Source: a virus. From it: a stretch of 26,058 nucleotides of DNA. Shown here one piece after another: positions 1 to 7,004 of this stretch (position 1 is its first letter; each line of letters opens with the position of its first letter). Where the stretch lies: positions 1 through 26,058 of the IMG/VR virus record IMGVR_UViG_3300030103_001046, one strand, 5' to 3'. The notes beneath the pieces were generated by a model. That model did not search any database, was not told where the DNA came from, and saw only the letters and a list, made by a program, of their open reading frames with translations. The position numbers were made by a program, and so were the translations under genes.

Positions 1-296
1 CCTCTAAACGTACAATTTACCGTCATGTCCAGTCTGACGAGAAAGCATGGGAAATGTACTCAAAAGCCAGAGCAATCCAAGGAGAGGACTTAGAAGACCG
101 TATAATGGACATTATCAACGAACCATTACCAAGTGACCCTAAGATTGCAATGGCAACAGTACAGTACAAGAGATTAAAGGTAGATGCTTTGGACAAGAGG
201 AAGCGACAGTTGCAACCGCTAGGTGGTATACGAAACAATCCAAGTGATGCGTCGCCATCAGTGTCGGGGACAATACAGTTATCATGGAATGAGTAG
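1..296 (+). CDS. terS: Terminase small subunit, 5' partial
   Basis: The frame is open from the first full codon at base 3 to the TAG at 294-296, so the gene begins outside the window. The visible start (S-K-R-T-I-Y-R-H-V) looks like the end of a helix-turn-helix of the terminase small subunit type. It is followed by W-E-M-Y-S-K-A-R-A-I-Q, close to the Y-x-K-A-R-E-I-Q helix of Sf6-like small subunits, then an acidic helix (EDLEDRIMDIINE) and a basic helix with KRLKVDALDKRKRQ, the usual oligomerisation region. The small subunit recognises packaging sites on phage DNA and loads the large subunit. The terminase large subunit lies downstream, but 344 bases away, an unusually large gap. The assignment rests on remembered family patterns and position. 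An ATG at 54 is internal and not needed as a start. Confidence 0.72.
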   Translation, partial: SKRTIYRHVQSDEKAWEMYSKARAIQGEDLEDRIMDIINEPLPSDPKIAMATVQYKRLKVDALDKRKRQLQPLGGIRNNPSDASPSVSGTIQLSWNE

Positions 297-640
297 TGCT
301 GATGCAGTCTGTGTGTCACTGCTCGCACACGCGACCCCCCGCCCTGGCTTTTGCTGCGATTGATGCTTGGTTTTGTCAGCAGATTTGTCAGCAAACTATG
401 TAAGTCATTGTTTTTTCTAGCGTTGGGTACAGGAACTAGACCTGTGACTGCGTGTTTTGCAGCGCAAAGCGACCCCCTTACCCCCCCAAAACTGGTCGCC
501 GTTGCTATACGTATATAACCAAACACAAGAGTGTCTGCCACACACACTTGAAATGACCAGTAACTACACAAAAAACCAGGAAAACGCACGTAAGCGTAGG
601 GACTTCACGTTGCGCTTTATACGCAGAGAAGCGAAGAAAC
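297..640. other. Non-coding interval with attachment-site-like repeats
   Basis: No convincing gene fits in these 344 bases between the terminase genes. Two copies of TTTGTCAGCA lie at 372-381 and 384-393, a 12-base period. An inverted repeat follows at 429-445: ACAGG, seven bases, CCTGT. Read on the minus strand this has the 5-bp stem and 7-nt loop of a tRNA T arm, continued by a 7-base acceptor-like segment, one base, and CTA at 418-428. Upstream of it on that strand is CTGCAAA (456-462), shaped like a GCA anticodon loop. The T-loop bases do not match the tRNA consensus and no 5' half is present, so this is not a tRNA gene. A tRNA-derived phage attachment core with integrase arm sites is one reading. 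The 3' part supplies the 5' region of terL. Confidence 0.45.
372..393. repeat. Two direct copies of TTTGTCAGCA
   Basis: Exact 10-base direct repeats at 372-381 and 384-393, spaced 12 bases start to start, so both would lie on nearly the same face of the helix. Such pairs are typical of arm-type integrase sites or of repressor and terminase binding sites. They lie 36 bases from the inverted repeat at 429-445. Confidence 0.7.
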
Positions 641-1924
641 ATGGAAATCAAAATACCGTATACCCCCAGACCGCTGCAAAAGAAGCTACACGCAGATCTG
701 AAGAAGCAGAGATGGGCAGTACTGGTGATGCACAGACGGTTCGGCAAGACGGTGATGGCGATTAATCATCTTTTGCGTGATGCCATACTGAATACGCAAG
801 TTAACCCACGCTATGCCTACATAGCACCCACCTATCGCCAGGCGAAGATGATTGCCTGGGATTATTTGAAGCAGTTCGCGGGTACGATCCCGAACGCTCG
901 CTTTCACGAAACAGAATTGCGATGTGATCTACCGAACGGTGCAAGGATTATGTTGCTGGGTGCAGAAAATATTCATGGTATTCGTGGAATTTTTCTTGAT
1001 GGCTGCGTGATGGACGAATACGCAGATATGCCAGAGAGTATGTTCCCAGAGGTCATAAGACCCGCTCTATCAGATAGAAAGGGCTATGGCATAGTAATAG
1101 GCACACCACGGGGTATGTCGGCGTTCTACGAGCTTTATGAAGCAGCACAGTCCGATAAGTATTGGTATGTTAAGACGTACAAAGCGTCAGAAACAAAGAT
1201 CTTGGACGAAGAAGAACTGGAGAGTGCAAAGTCGGCAATGTCGACCGATCAGTACAACCAGGAATTTGAGTGCAGCTGGACCGCTAATGTCGCTGGCGCG
1301 ATATACGGGAAAGAATTAGAAAACATTATGGAGAAGGGGCAGATAAGTTCTGTACCCTATGACGAGAACTATAGGGTGGATACCTGGTGGGACCTAGGCG
1401 TGGGGGACAGTAATGTCATCATCTTCACACAAACGGTAGGTCGCGCAATCCACATAATTGATTGTTATGAAAGTCGTGGAGAAGGTCTGCCCCATTATTG
1501 TCGTGTCCTGGATCAAAAAGGATATTTGTATGGGACACATAATGCCCCGCACGATATTGAGGTGAGGGAACTAGGATCGGGAAAGAGTAGGCGCGAGATA
1601 GCGTATGATCTTGGTCTGAATTTTCGTGTAGTTCCAAAGCTACCACTTGAAGATGGGATACACGCAGCAAAGTTATTTTTGAGCCGATGTTGGTTTGATC
1701 GTGGACACTGTAAGCAAATGCTGGATGCGCTTAGACACTATCATCGTGCGTATAATGAAAAGAATAGAGTTTTTAGGGCAACACCCGTTCATTCCTGGGC
1801 AAGTCACTTTGCGGATGCTTTTCGCTACCTAGCCGTTGGACACCGTGAGTATGACGAGCATATAACACCGCCCCAGGAAATGGCAGACAACCAATATAAT
1901 CCATTAGGAACTTATGTAGCATGA
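641..1924 (+). CDS. terL: Terminase large subunit (DNA-packaging ATPase/nuclease)
   Basis: The 427-residue product is the packaging motor that pumps phage DNA into the prohead and cuts it. An N-terminal ATPase shows a variant Walker A (HRRFGKT, residues 31-37) and a Walker B ending in D125-E126 within C-V-M-D-E-Y. A coupling-type segment IGTPRGM follows. The C-terminal RNase H-like nuclease begins at W-W-D-L-G (D251) and ends with H-F-A-D-A-F-R-Y (D392), the usual positions of catalytic acidic residues. Length fits the Terminase_6-type family. The ATG at 641 follows GAGAAGCGAAGAAAC, a weak ribosome site, and places Walker A at the normal distance. The stop overlaps the next start by 4 bases. 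Terminase upstream of portal differs from T7, where it comes near the end of the late genes. Confidence 0.95.
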   Translation: MEIKIPYTPRPLQKKLHADLKKQRWAVLVMHRRFGKTVMAINHLLRDAILNTQVNPRYAYIAPTYRQAKMIAWDYLKQFAGTIPNARFHETELRCDLPNGARIMLLGAENIHGIRGIFLDGCVMDEYADMPESMFPEVIRPALSDRKGYGIVIGTPRGMSAFYELYEAAQSDKYWYVKTYKASETKILDEEELESAKSAMSTDQYNQEFECSWTANVAGAIYGKELENIMEKGQISSVPYDENYRVDTWWDLGVGDSNVIIFTQTVGRAIHIIDCYESRGEGLPHYCRVLDQKGYLYGTHNAPHDIEVRELGSGKSRREIAYDLGLNFRVVPKLPLEDGIHAAKLFLSRCWFDRGHCKQMLDALRHYHRAYNEKNRVFRATPVHSWASHFADAFRYLAVGHREYDEHITPPQEMADNQYNPLGTYVA

Positions 1925-2151
1925 GCAAAAACGCACCACAGATGCCCCCTATACCGCCCGCACCGCCACCAACACCCGTGAAGGCAATAAAACCAGAAAA
2001 AACGGTACGCATACAAGAGCAGAGAAAAATGCGTGATCCGAAGAAGGTAGGGCCAAAGCAAACGGTATTGACGGGTCCACAAGGACTAGGCACGGGAACA
2101 ACGACAACAAAAGCGGGTAAGGGGTTATTAAGTGGTAACACTAACAGTTAA
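1921..2151 (+). CDS. Small proline-rich protein with TLTG-type C-terminal motif (copy 1)
   Basis: A 76-residue protein starting at an ATGA overlap with terL. Residues 9-25 are a proline-rich segment (PPIPPAPPPTPV), followed by a basic stretch (KPEKTVRIQEQRKMRDPKK) and then T-V-L-T-G-P-Q-G-L-G-T-G. The same layout and a near-identical motif (T-T-L-T-G-A-R-G-L-S-G) occur in the protein at 2544-2825, so the two look like diverged copies. Short proteins with this motif sit next to portal genes in many podoviruses, but their role is not known to me. A minor virion or head-tail joining role is inferred from position only. It is probably disordered. Confidence 0.75.
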   Translation: MSKNAPQMPPIPPAPPPTPVKAIKPEKTVRIQEQRKMRDPKKVGPKQTVLTGPQGLGTGTTTTKAGKGLLSGNTNS

Positions 2152-2551
2152 TGATCCGAAACCTTTCGTTACCTGGCTAAAAAATCGTTTGATGCTGGAT
2201 AAAATCCAGGGTGAGGACGCAGCGCAAGCCTATGGATTTACAAAAGATGGTAAGATTGTGGGTGCATTTGTGTTTTCGGAGTACACGGGACACGACGTGC
2301 ATATGTATTGTGTGAGTGAAAACCCAAAAATTTTTCAGCGTCGCTACATAAAGCAGATGTTTGATTACTGTTTCACCATAATGGGTGTGCAGCGTGTATC
2401 GGCACTCTGTAACGAAAGCAATTTACGATCCCGAAAACTAATAACTGGGGTTGGATTTAAGCAAGAAGGACGACTACGGCGATACTTTGGAACGGAAGAT
2501 GCCCTGGTCTATGGATTATTGAAAGAAGATATGAGGTTAATCAATGGGTAA
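2132..2551 (+). CDS. GNAT-fold N-acetyltransferase-like protein
   Basis: A 139-residue protein whose layout fits the GNAT fold: K-I-V-G-A-F-V-F-S-E on beta strands, a central helix (RRYIKQMFDYCFTIM) and the characteristic C-terminal N-E-S-N-x-R-S-R-K-L-I-x-G-V-G-F-K-Q-E-G-R-L-R-R segment, as in acetyltransferases of the RimJ/RimL kind. The start is a GTG at 2132, supported by AAGGGG at 2119-2124 and by a 20-base overlap with the preceding gene. GNAT-like proteins are common in podovirus structural modules, and T7 gp13 is one. Whether this copy acetylates anything or is a structural relic cannot be told. A classical R/Q-x-x-G-x-G/A acetyl-CoA loop is not obvious, since the equivalent region reads N-P-K-I-F-Q-R-R-Y-I. 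Confidence 0.75.
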   Translation: MVTLTVNDPKPFVTWLKNRLMLDKIQGEDAAQAYGFTKDGKIVGAFVFSEYTGHDVHMYCVSENPKIFQRRYIKQMFDYCFTIMGVQRVSALCNESNLRSRKLITGVGFKQEGRLRRYFGTEDALVYGLLKEDMRLING

Positions 2552-2825
2552 AGCAGCACCACGAACACCACCACCAGCACCACAACCCGCACCAACACCA
2601 CCGCCCGAACCCGTAAAGCCAAAGGTAGAGCCGAAAGAAGTAGAAAAGGCAGCAGTAGATCCAAAAGCAGCGGTAGGGGCAGCTAGTGGGGGATATAAAG
2701 GCACAGGCAACGCATCACGAACCACATTGACAGGGGCAAGGGGTCTATCAGGGCAGACACCCGTACGTCGACCCATGCTAACGGGCAGCATGGGTACGGC
2801 ATACAAAACAACACTAGGTGGCTAG
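2544..2825 (+). CDS. Small proline-rich protein with TLTG-type C-terminal motif (copy 2)
   Basis: A 93-residue protein overlapping the previous gene by 8 bases and ending immediately before the portal ATG. Residues 5-25 are proline- and alanine-rich. A K/E-rich middle (KPKVEPKEVEKAAVDPKAA) follows, then T-T-L-T-G-A-R-G-L-S-G and a second similar element P-M-L-T-G-S-M-G near the end, closing with K-T-T-L-G-G. The closing motif is one I associate with short proteins beside podovirus portal genes. It appears related to the protein at 1921-2151, and the two flank the GNAT gene. Function unknown; a portal- or head-associated role is inferred. Confidence 0.75.
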   Translation: MGKAAPRTPPPAPQPAPTPPPEPVKPKVEPKEVEKAAVDPKAAVGAASGGYKGTGNASRTTLTGARGLSGQTPVRRPMLTGSMGTAYKTTLGG

Positions 2826-4424
2826 ATGTCAGATGAAATAGCAGAAATTCTTCACGATCACTTATCCCAGCTGCAAAACAAACGCACCACTTGGGAAAGT
2901 CATTGGCAAGAAATAGCGGATTTTGTAGTACCCCGAAAAGCGGATATTACAAAAAAACGTACACAAGGCGACAAGCGCAACGCACAGATCTTTGATGGTA
3001 CAGCAATTCACGCAGCCGAACTTCTAGCAGCGTCGTTGCACGGTATGTTGACCAATATGTCCACAAAATGGTTTACGTTGGAATACCGCGATCCGATGCT
3101 AAATGGTGATGATACCGCTAGAGAATGGCTGCTATCGGTCGAAGATGTGATGTATCGCACGTTTCAGCGCAGTAATTTTTCGGAACAAGTACACGAAATG
3201 TACCTGGATCTAATTACGTTTGGCACAAGTGTGATGTTTGTCGAGCAAGACGGCATGACCGATGTAAATTTTTCGACACGACATATAGGCGAATGTTACA
3301 TATCGGAGGACAAAAGAGGGCGTGTAGACACGGTATATCGTGTATTCAATATGCCAGGACACGCACTACGGGATCGCTTTGGTGTTGATAAATTAAGTAA
3401 AAAATTACAAGACAGAATAGACGAATATCCACACGATGCGGTCGAACTGGTACACGCAGTCTATCCACGCGATAACTATGATGTAACGATGGCAACAAAA
3501 GAAAATAAGCCATTTGCGTCCGTCTATTATGAACCAACAGAAACGGTTGTATTGTCCGAAGGCGGGTTTGATGAACTGCCCTACGTCGTGCCACGCTACC
3601 AAAAGAGCAGCACAGAGATCTATGGACGATCACCCAGCATGACAGCATTGCCCGATATCAAGATGCTTAACAAGATGTCGGAAACAACTATTCGCGCAGC
3701 GCAAAAGCAAGTCGACCCGCCACTGCTAGTTCCTGATGATAGCTTTATACTGCCAATAAAAACAGTACCCAGTGGGCTAAACTTCTACAGATCGGGAACA
3801 CGGGATCGAATTGAACCTTTGAATATAGGTGCGAATAACCCACTGGGACTGAATATGGAAGAACAACGGCGCGGTGCAATACGATCGGCGTTCTATGTTG
3901 ACCAGCTGATTATGGGACAAGGTCCACAGATGACGGCGACAGAAGTTGTGCAGCGTACGGAAGAAAAGATGCGCTTGCTGGGACCAAGTATGTTTCGAAT
4001 ACAAACCGAACTCCTACAACCTCTTATCACTAGGGTTTATGCAATTCTTGCCCGCGATCAAAAATTTATGCCCGCACCCGAAATGATACGGACAGCGGAT
4101 GTCGAGATAGAATATGTATCGCCACTGGCAAAAGCGCAGCGTCAAGTCGATGTAACATCGCTCACACAAATGCTGGAACTCATGGGACCGATTGGTCAAA
4201 TCAATCCGCAAGTGTTTGATTATGTTGATTTTGATGGTGTGGCAAAGCACTTGATAAAAACATTGAGCATACCCGCAACCATCATTAAAGGCGATGATGA
4301 GGTAGCACGAACACGCGAAGAACGTGCAGCGCAGCAACAACAGATGATGGAGCAGCAACAGCTGGCACAACAAGCGGAAGCACTAGGAGCAGCAGCACCA
4401 ATGGTCGCTGCGGTGAATAAATGA
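2826..4424 (+). CDS. Portal protein (T7-type head-tail connector)
   Basis: A 532-residue protein of the podovirus head-to-tail connecting family, equal in size to T7 gp8 (about 536). The N terminus has the family pattern W-E-S-H-W-Q-E-I-A-D-F-V-V-P-R, then I-F-D-G-T-A-I-H-A-A-E-L-L-A-A-S-L-H-G-M-L-T, and later Y-G-R-S-P-S-M-T-A-L-P-D-I-K with the long helix L-N-K-M-S-E-T-T. The C-terminal 45 residues are glutamine-, glutamate- and alanine-rich (residues about 493-525), a usual flexible or coiled tail. Twelve copies form the ring at one capsid vertex through which DNA enters and leaves. The start at 2826 directly follows the preceding stop, and the stop overlaps the next ATG. Confidence 0.95.
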   Translation: MSDEIAEILHDHLSQLQNKRTTWESHWQEIADFVVPRKADITKKRTQGDKRNAQIFDGTAIHAAELLAASLHGMLTNMSTKWFTLEYRDPMLNGDDTAREWLLSVEDVMYRTFQRSNFSEQVHEMYLDLITFGTSVMFVEQDGMTDVNFSTRHIGECYISEDKRGRVDTVYRVFNMPGHALRDRFGVDKLSKKLQDRIDEYPHDAVELVHAVYPRDNYDVTMATKENKPFASVYYEPTETVVLSEGGFDELPYVVPRYQKSSTEIYGRSPSMTALPDIKMLNKMSETTIRAAQKQVDPPLLVPDDSFILPIKTVPSGLNFYRSGTRDRIEPLNIGANNPLGLNMEEQRRGAIRSAFYVDQLIMGQGPQMTATEVVQRTEEKMRLLGPSMFRIQTELLQPLITRVYAILARDQKFMPAPEMIRTADVEIEYVSPLAKAQRQVDVTSLTQMLELMGPIGQINPQVFDYVDFDGVAKHLIKTLSIPATIIKGDDEVARTREERAAQQQQMMEQQQLAQQAEALGAAAPMVAAVNK

Positions 4425-4645
4425 CAATAGATGACTTACGACAAGCCTATCGTACATTGTTTGATAACGCAGATGGAAAGATAGTCCTGGACGACATGGA
4501 TATACGTTTTCACATGAAATCAAGCACCTATGTACCCGATAGCAACGAAGCAGCGTTCAGAGAAGGTCAGCGATCTGTACTGCTGTTTTTACATAATATG
4601 CTGGCAGATCAACCCGATAGAGAGGACATAGCACACGATGAATGA
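4421..4645 (+). CDS. Bbp19-like small phage protein
   Basis: A 74-residue acidic protein between portal and scaffold, beginning with an ATGA overlap and running 8 bases into the next gene. Its pattern Y-R-T-L-F-D-N-A-D-G-K-I-V-L-D-D-M, a middle F/Y-containing linker, and A-A-F-R-E-G-Q-R-S-V-L-L-F-L matches what I recall of the Bbp19-like phage family (F-R-E-G-Q-R is the strongest part). Members are found between portal and scaffold or capsid genes in many podoviruses. The molecular role is not established, and involvement in head assembly is inferred from position. Confidence 0.75.
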   Translation: MTIDDLRQAYRTLFDNADGKIVLDDMDIRFHMKSSTYVPDSNEAAFREGQRSVLLFLHNMLADQPDREDIAHDE

Positions 4646-5468
4646 AGAAGTACAGGTAGCGGAGCCGACAGAAGCGTCGACAACTCCGTCTGAAGCGACA
4701 TTCGATTGGAAAAATGAAATACCAGAAGAAGTCAGAGGTAACAAAGTTTTTGAAACACACAAGAATTTAGGATCTTTGTTAAAAAGTCATGCTCACCAGC
4801 AAGCCTTGATTGGTGCGGATAAAATACCCGTACCAGGCAACGACGCATCCGATGAGCAGTGGAATGAGGTATATACCCGCATGGGAAAGCCTACAGAAGC
4901 CACTGACTACAAACTTGATGTAAAGATGCCCGAAGGACAAACAGCTGATGAGGGGCTTCTTAATTGGTTTAGAGGGACCGCACACAAAGCGGGATTGAAC
5001 AACAGACAAGCACAAGCGATGCTCAATGAGTATCAAAAGGCAACCGCAGACCAGGTCAATCAGGGCAGTGTGGCTGCCGAACAACTTACAAACGAGGGTC
5101 GTACACAGATAATGAAAGAGTACGGCGCAGCGTTTGAGGACAAAGTTAAGGTTGGTAACGCAGCTATTGCTAAATTTAACGCAGCGGACCTTACGCAGCT
5201 AAAACTAGCAGATGGACGGACACTAGGTGATCACCCTGATTTTATTCGTGCGTTTGTGGGTGTTGGTGATTTTATCCAGGGACAAATAGGTGAAGATAGT
5301 CTTGATGGAGAAAAGACACAAGGCGGTATGACACCCGAAGTTGTCCGCGCGAAGCTGGCAGAACTAAAACGAATAAACGGTCCGTTCTGGAATAGATCTG
5401 ATCCAGAGCATGAATGGACAGTATCAGAAGCATTACGCTTACAAGAGATGCTTACACCAGAAGAATAA
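4638..5468 (+). CDS. Capsid assembly scaffolding-type protein
   Basis: A 276-residue acidic, alanine-, glutamine- and glutamate-rich protein directly before the capsid gene, the place of the scaffold in T7-like phages (gp9, 307 residues). An N-terminal disordered part (V-A-E-P-T-E-A-S-T-T-P-S-E-A) is followed by D-W-K-N-E-I-P-E-E-V-R and a segment with G-K-P-T-E-A-T-D-Y-K-L (residues about 82-92), a pattern frequent in podovirus scaffolds. Helical regions follow (N-N-R-Q-A-Q-A-M-L-N-E-Y-Q-K-A), and the end is charged. Scaffolds guide capsid shell closure and leave before or during packaging. No protease gene was recognised nearby, so exit without cleavage, as in T7, is likely. Confidence 0.85.
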   Translation: MNEEVQVAEPTEASTTPSEATFDWKNEIPEEVRGNKVFETHKNLGSLLKSHAHQQALIGADKIPVPGNDASDEQWNEVYTRMGKPTEATDYKLDVKMPEGQTADEGLLNWFRGTAHKAGLNNRQAQAMLNEYQKATADQVNQGSVAAEQLTNEGRTQIMKEYGAAFEDKVKVGNAAIAKFNAADLTQLKLADGRTLGDHPDFIRAFVGVGDFIQGQIGEDSLDGEKTQGGMTPEVVRAKLAELKRINGPFWNRSDPEHEWTVSEALRLQEMLTPEE

Positions 5469-5617
5469 TCGACAAGCAATCGCCCGATTAGTGCTGGTGT
5501 ATACATAACCTGGATAACCGTTCGCGGTCCAGTAGGTGCAGACCTAATACTGAAACCCTTCGTCTAACATTCCGTTAGGTAGCGATTTTCTTTTAACTTT
5601 AAACGTAGAGGTACGAA
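5469..5617 (+). promoter_or_regulatory. Structured leader of the capsid gene with alternative pairings
   Basis: This 149-base interval before the most highly expressed virion gene holds three consecutive hairpins. H1 (5512-5534) has CTGG/CCAG, a three-base bulge ATA, then ACCG-TTCG-CGGT with a UUCG tetraloop. H2 (5535-5548) is TAGGT-GCAG-ACCTA. H3 (5566-5580) is CTAAC-ATTCC-GTTAG, followed at 5588-5596 by a T-rich run. ACCTAA at 5544-5549 can instead pair with TTAGGT at 5577-5582, which would break H2 and H3, so two exclusive folds exist on paper. GAGGT (5610-5614) precedes the capsid ATG at the normal spacing. It may be an mRNA-stabilising or processing element, an attenuator, or part of a promoter region. 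No clear sigma-70 promoter is visible. Confidence 0.5.
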
Positions 5618-6481
5618 ATGAGTAATCAAATTACTACAGCGTTCGTGCAGCAGTTTTCAGCTAATATTACCACGTTGTCACAACAACAGGGGTCTATCCT
5701 CCGTGGCGCAGTTCGACAGGAAAGCGTTACTGGTGAGAAGGCTTTCTTTGACCAGGTGGGAAGCACAGCTGCTGTGAAGCGAACTTCGAGACATGGGGAC
5801 ACCCCCCTCGTTGAGACACCCCATTCCAGGCGAATGGTTACAATGGACAGCTATGAATGGAGCGACCTTATCGATGACGCTGATAAGGTAGCTATGCTTG
5901 CCGATCCAACCAACGTGTACGCACAATCAGCAAGTTTTGCTATTGGTCGTGCAATGGATGACGCAATCATCGAAGCTGCAACAGGCACAGCCAAGACGGG
6001 TAAGTCTGGTGGTACATCCACTACACTTCCAGCTGCACAGCAAATAGCAGCGGGTTCAGCCAACATGACTATTGCTAAACTCATTGAAACACGAAAAAAG
6101 TTCAGTGAAGCAAGTGTCGATCCATCTATCCCACTACACATCGTTGTAGGTCCAGATCAGATCGAAAGTCTGTTGAACACTACCCAGGTAACATCGAGCG
6201 ATTTTAATACGGTCCGTGCCTTGGTATCTGGATCGCTGACATCCTACATGGGCATGACATTCCATGTTTCTAACAGATTAGCAAAGTCTGGTAATAACAG
6301 AACATGCTTTGCTTTCGCATCCGACGGCATCACTATGGCTGTTGGTAAGGATGTTATGGCTAGGATCGATGAACGAGCCGATAAATCATACTCAACGCAA
6401 GTATATTACTGCGCTACATTTGGAGCCACCAGGATGGAGGAATCTAAAGTAGTTCAGATATTATGCGATGAGTCAGCTTAA
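5618..6481 (+). CDS. Major capsid protein
   Basis: A 287-residue protein following the scaffold-like gene. N-terminal F-V-Q-Q-F-S-A-N-I-T-T-L-S-Q-Q-Q-G-S-I-L and the sequence H-G-D-T-P-L-V-E-T-P-H-S-R-R, then M-D-S-Y-E-W-S-D-L-I-D-D-A-D-K, are typical of a capsid family found in marine podoviruses and other short-tailed phages with an HK97-like fold. The central part (I-A-K-L-I-E-T-R-K-K-F-S-E-A) fits the spine helix, and P-L-H-I-V-V-G-P-D-Q-I-E-S-L-L the A-domain entry. It is smaller than T7 gp10A (345 residues). The start has a good ribosome site (GAGGT) and a long leader. It is followed 16 bases later by the decoration-like gene with an even stronger site. Confidence 0.9.
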   Translation: MSNQITTAFVQQFSANITTLSQQQGSILRGAVRQESVTGEKAFFDQVGSTAAVKRTSRHGDTPLVETPHSRRMVTMDSYEWSDLIDDADKVAMLADPTNVYAQSASFAIGRAMDDAIIEAATGTAKTGKSGGTSTTLPAAQQIAAGSANMTIAKLIETRKKFSEASVDPSIPLHIVVGPDQIESLLNTTQVTSSDFNTVRALVSGSLTSYMGMTFHVSNRLAKSGNNRTCFAFASDGITMAVGKDVMARIDERADKSYSTQVYYCATFGATRMEESKVVQILCDESA

Positions 6482-6482
6482 T

Positions 6483-6488
6483 AGGAGG
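6483..6488 (+). promoter_or_regulatory. Strong ribosome binding site AGGAGG
   Basis: A full AGGAGG lies about 9 bases before the ATG at 6498, directly after the capsid stop codon. It is the best match to the anti-Shine-Dalgarno sequence in the window and suggests that the decoration-like protein is made in amounts near those of the capsid protein. Confidence 0.8.
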
Positions 6489-6497
6489 GTTTGAAAT

Positions 6498-6962
6498 ATG
6501 GCAACTGTATACTCAGACGTACAAACCCAACTTACTCAGAACGACCCCAGGGAGCATGTAAAGGCTAACGAAATTGGTGGTGAAGTACGAGTAGCGCGGG
6601 CAACCTATGAAGCATCTTCACTAGCATCTGGTGATGTAATCGAAATGTTTGCATTACCTGATGGCGCAAGAATAATCTCTGGTTTTCTTGCACATGATGC
6701 AATGGGTTCATCAACAACCTTGTCCGTTGGTTTTGCAGCACACAAAGACGCTGCGGGATCTGACGTATCCGCATCGGCAGCAGCTTACAAAGCAGCAGCA
6801 GCATCGACATCTGCACAGATCGTTGACGTTGCAGCGACTTTGGCTTTACTTAACGGTGAAGAAGTTGATGCAAATGAGGACGGCAAGACAATCACAGTGA
6901 CAATGGGCGGTGCAGCTGGCACTGGTACTATTGCGCTGACTATGATGTACGTCACAGCTTAA
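6498..6962 (+). CDS. Head decoration/stabilisation-like protein
   Basis: A 154-residue protein immediately downstream of the capsid gene. It is rich in small residues (alanine, threonine, glycine, serine) with alternating hydrophobics suggesting beta structure, for example R-V-A-R-A-T-Y-E-A-S-S-L-A-S-G-D-V-I-E-M-F-A-L-P-D-G-A-R-I-I-S-G-F. The C-terminal half is made of strands (K-T-I-T-V-T-M-G-G-A, T-G-T-I-A-L-T-M-M-Y-V). Small beta proteins in this position in podoviruses cement or decorate the capsid shell. The very strong ribosome site and the terminator directly behind it fit a high-copy head protein. The assignment is from position and composition; no catalytic signature is present. Confidence 0.65.
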   Translation: MATVYSDVQTQLTQNDPREHVKANEIGGEVRVARATYEASSLASGDVIEMFALPDGARIISGFLAHDAMGSSTTLSVGFAAHKDAAGSDVSASAAAYKAAAASTSAQIVDVAATLALLNGEEVDANEDGKTITVTMGGAAGTGTIALTMMYVTA

Positions 6963-6967
6963 CAATG

Positions 6968-6995
6968 AGAGGGGGGCAACCCCCTCTTTTTTTTT
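6968..6995 (+). terminator. Strong intrinsic terminator after the head genes
   Basis: A perfect 8-bp stem, AGAGGGGG/CCCCCTCT (6968-6975 with 6980-6987), is closed by a GCAA tetraloop, and the stem runs into nine T residues (6987-6995). It lies just after the decoration-like gene, so head transcripts would end or be reduced here before the tail genes, much as T7 has its terminator after the capsid gene. Confidence 0.93.
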
Positions 6996-7004
6996 GGAAT
7001 TATT

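Noticed and set aside
418-480. A minus-strand tRNA gene
   Set aside because: Only a 3'-half-like pattern exists. No matching D arm or 5' acceptor strand is present, and the T loop breaks the tRNA consensus, so it is kept only as a possible attachment-site remnant.
468-499. Inverted repeat GCGACC/GGTCGC as a terminator
   Set aside because: The loop is about 20 bases of C-rich sequence and no T tract follows.
23-589. Long minus-strand open frame (188 codons) across the terS end and the gap
   Set aside because: It runs antisense to terS, no family is recognisable, and the whole rest of the window is transcribed from the + strand. Its middle is explained by the repeat-bearing non-coding block.
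457-765. Possible + strand gene overlapping the start of terL
   Set aside because: It overlaps terL by 125 bases in another frame, has no good ribosome site at either possible ATG, and its composition changes abruptly; terL is certain.
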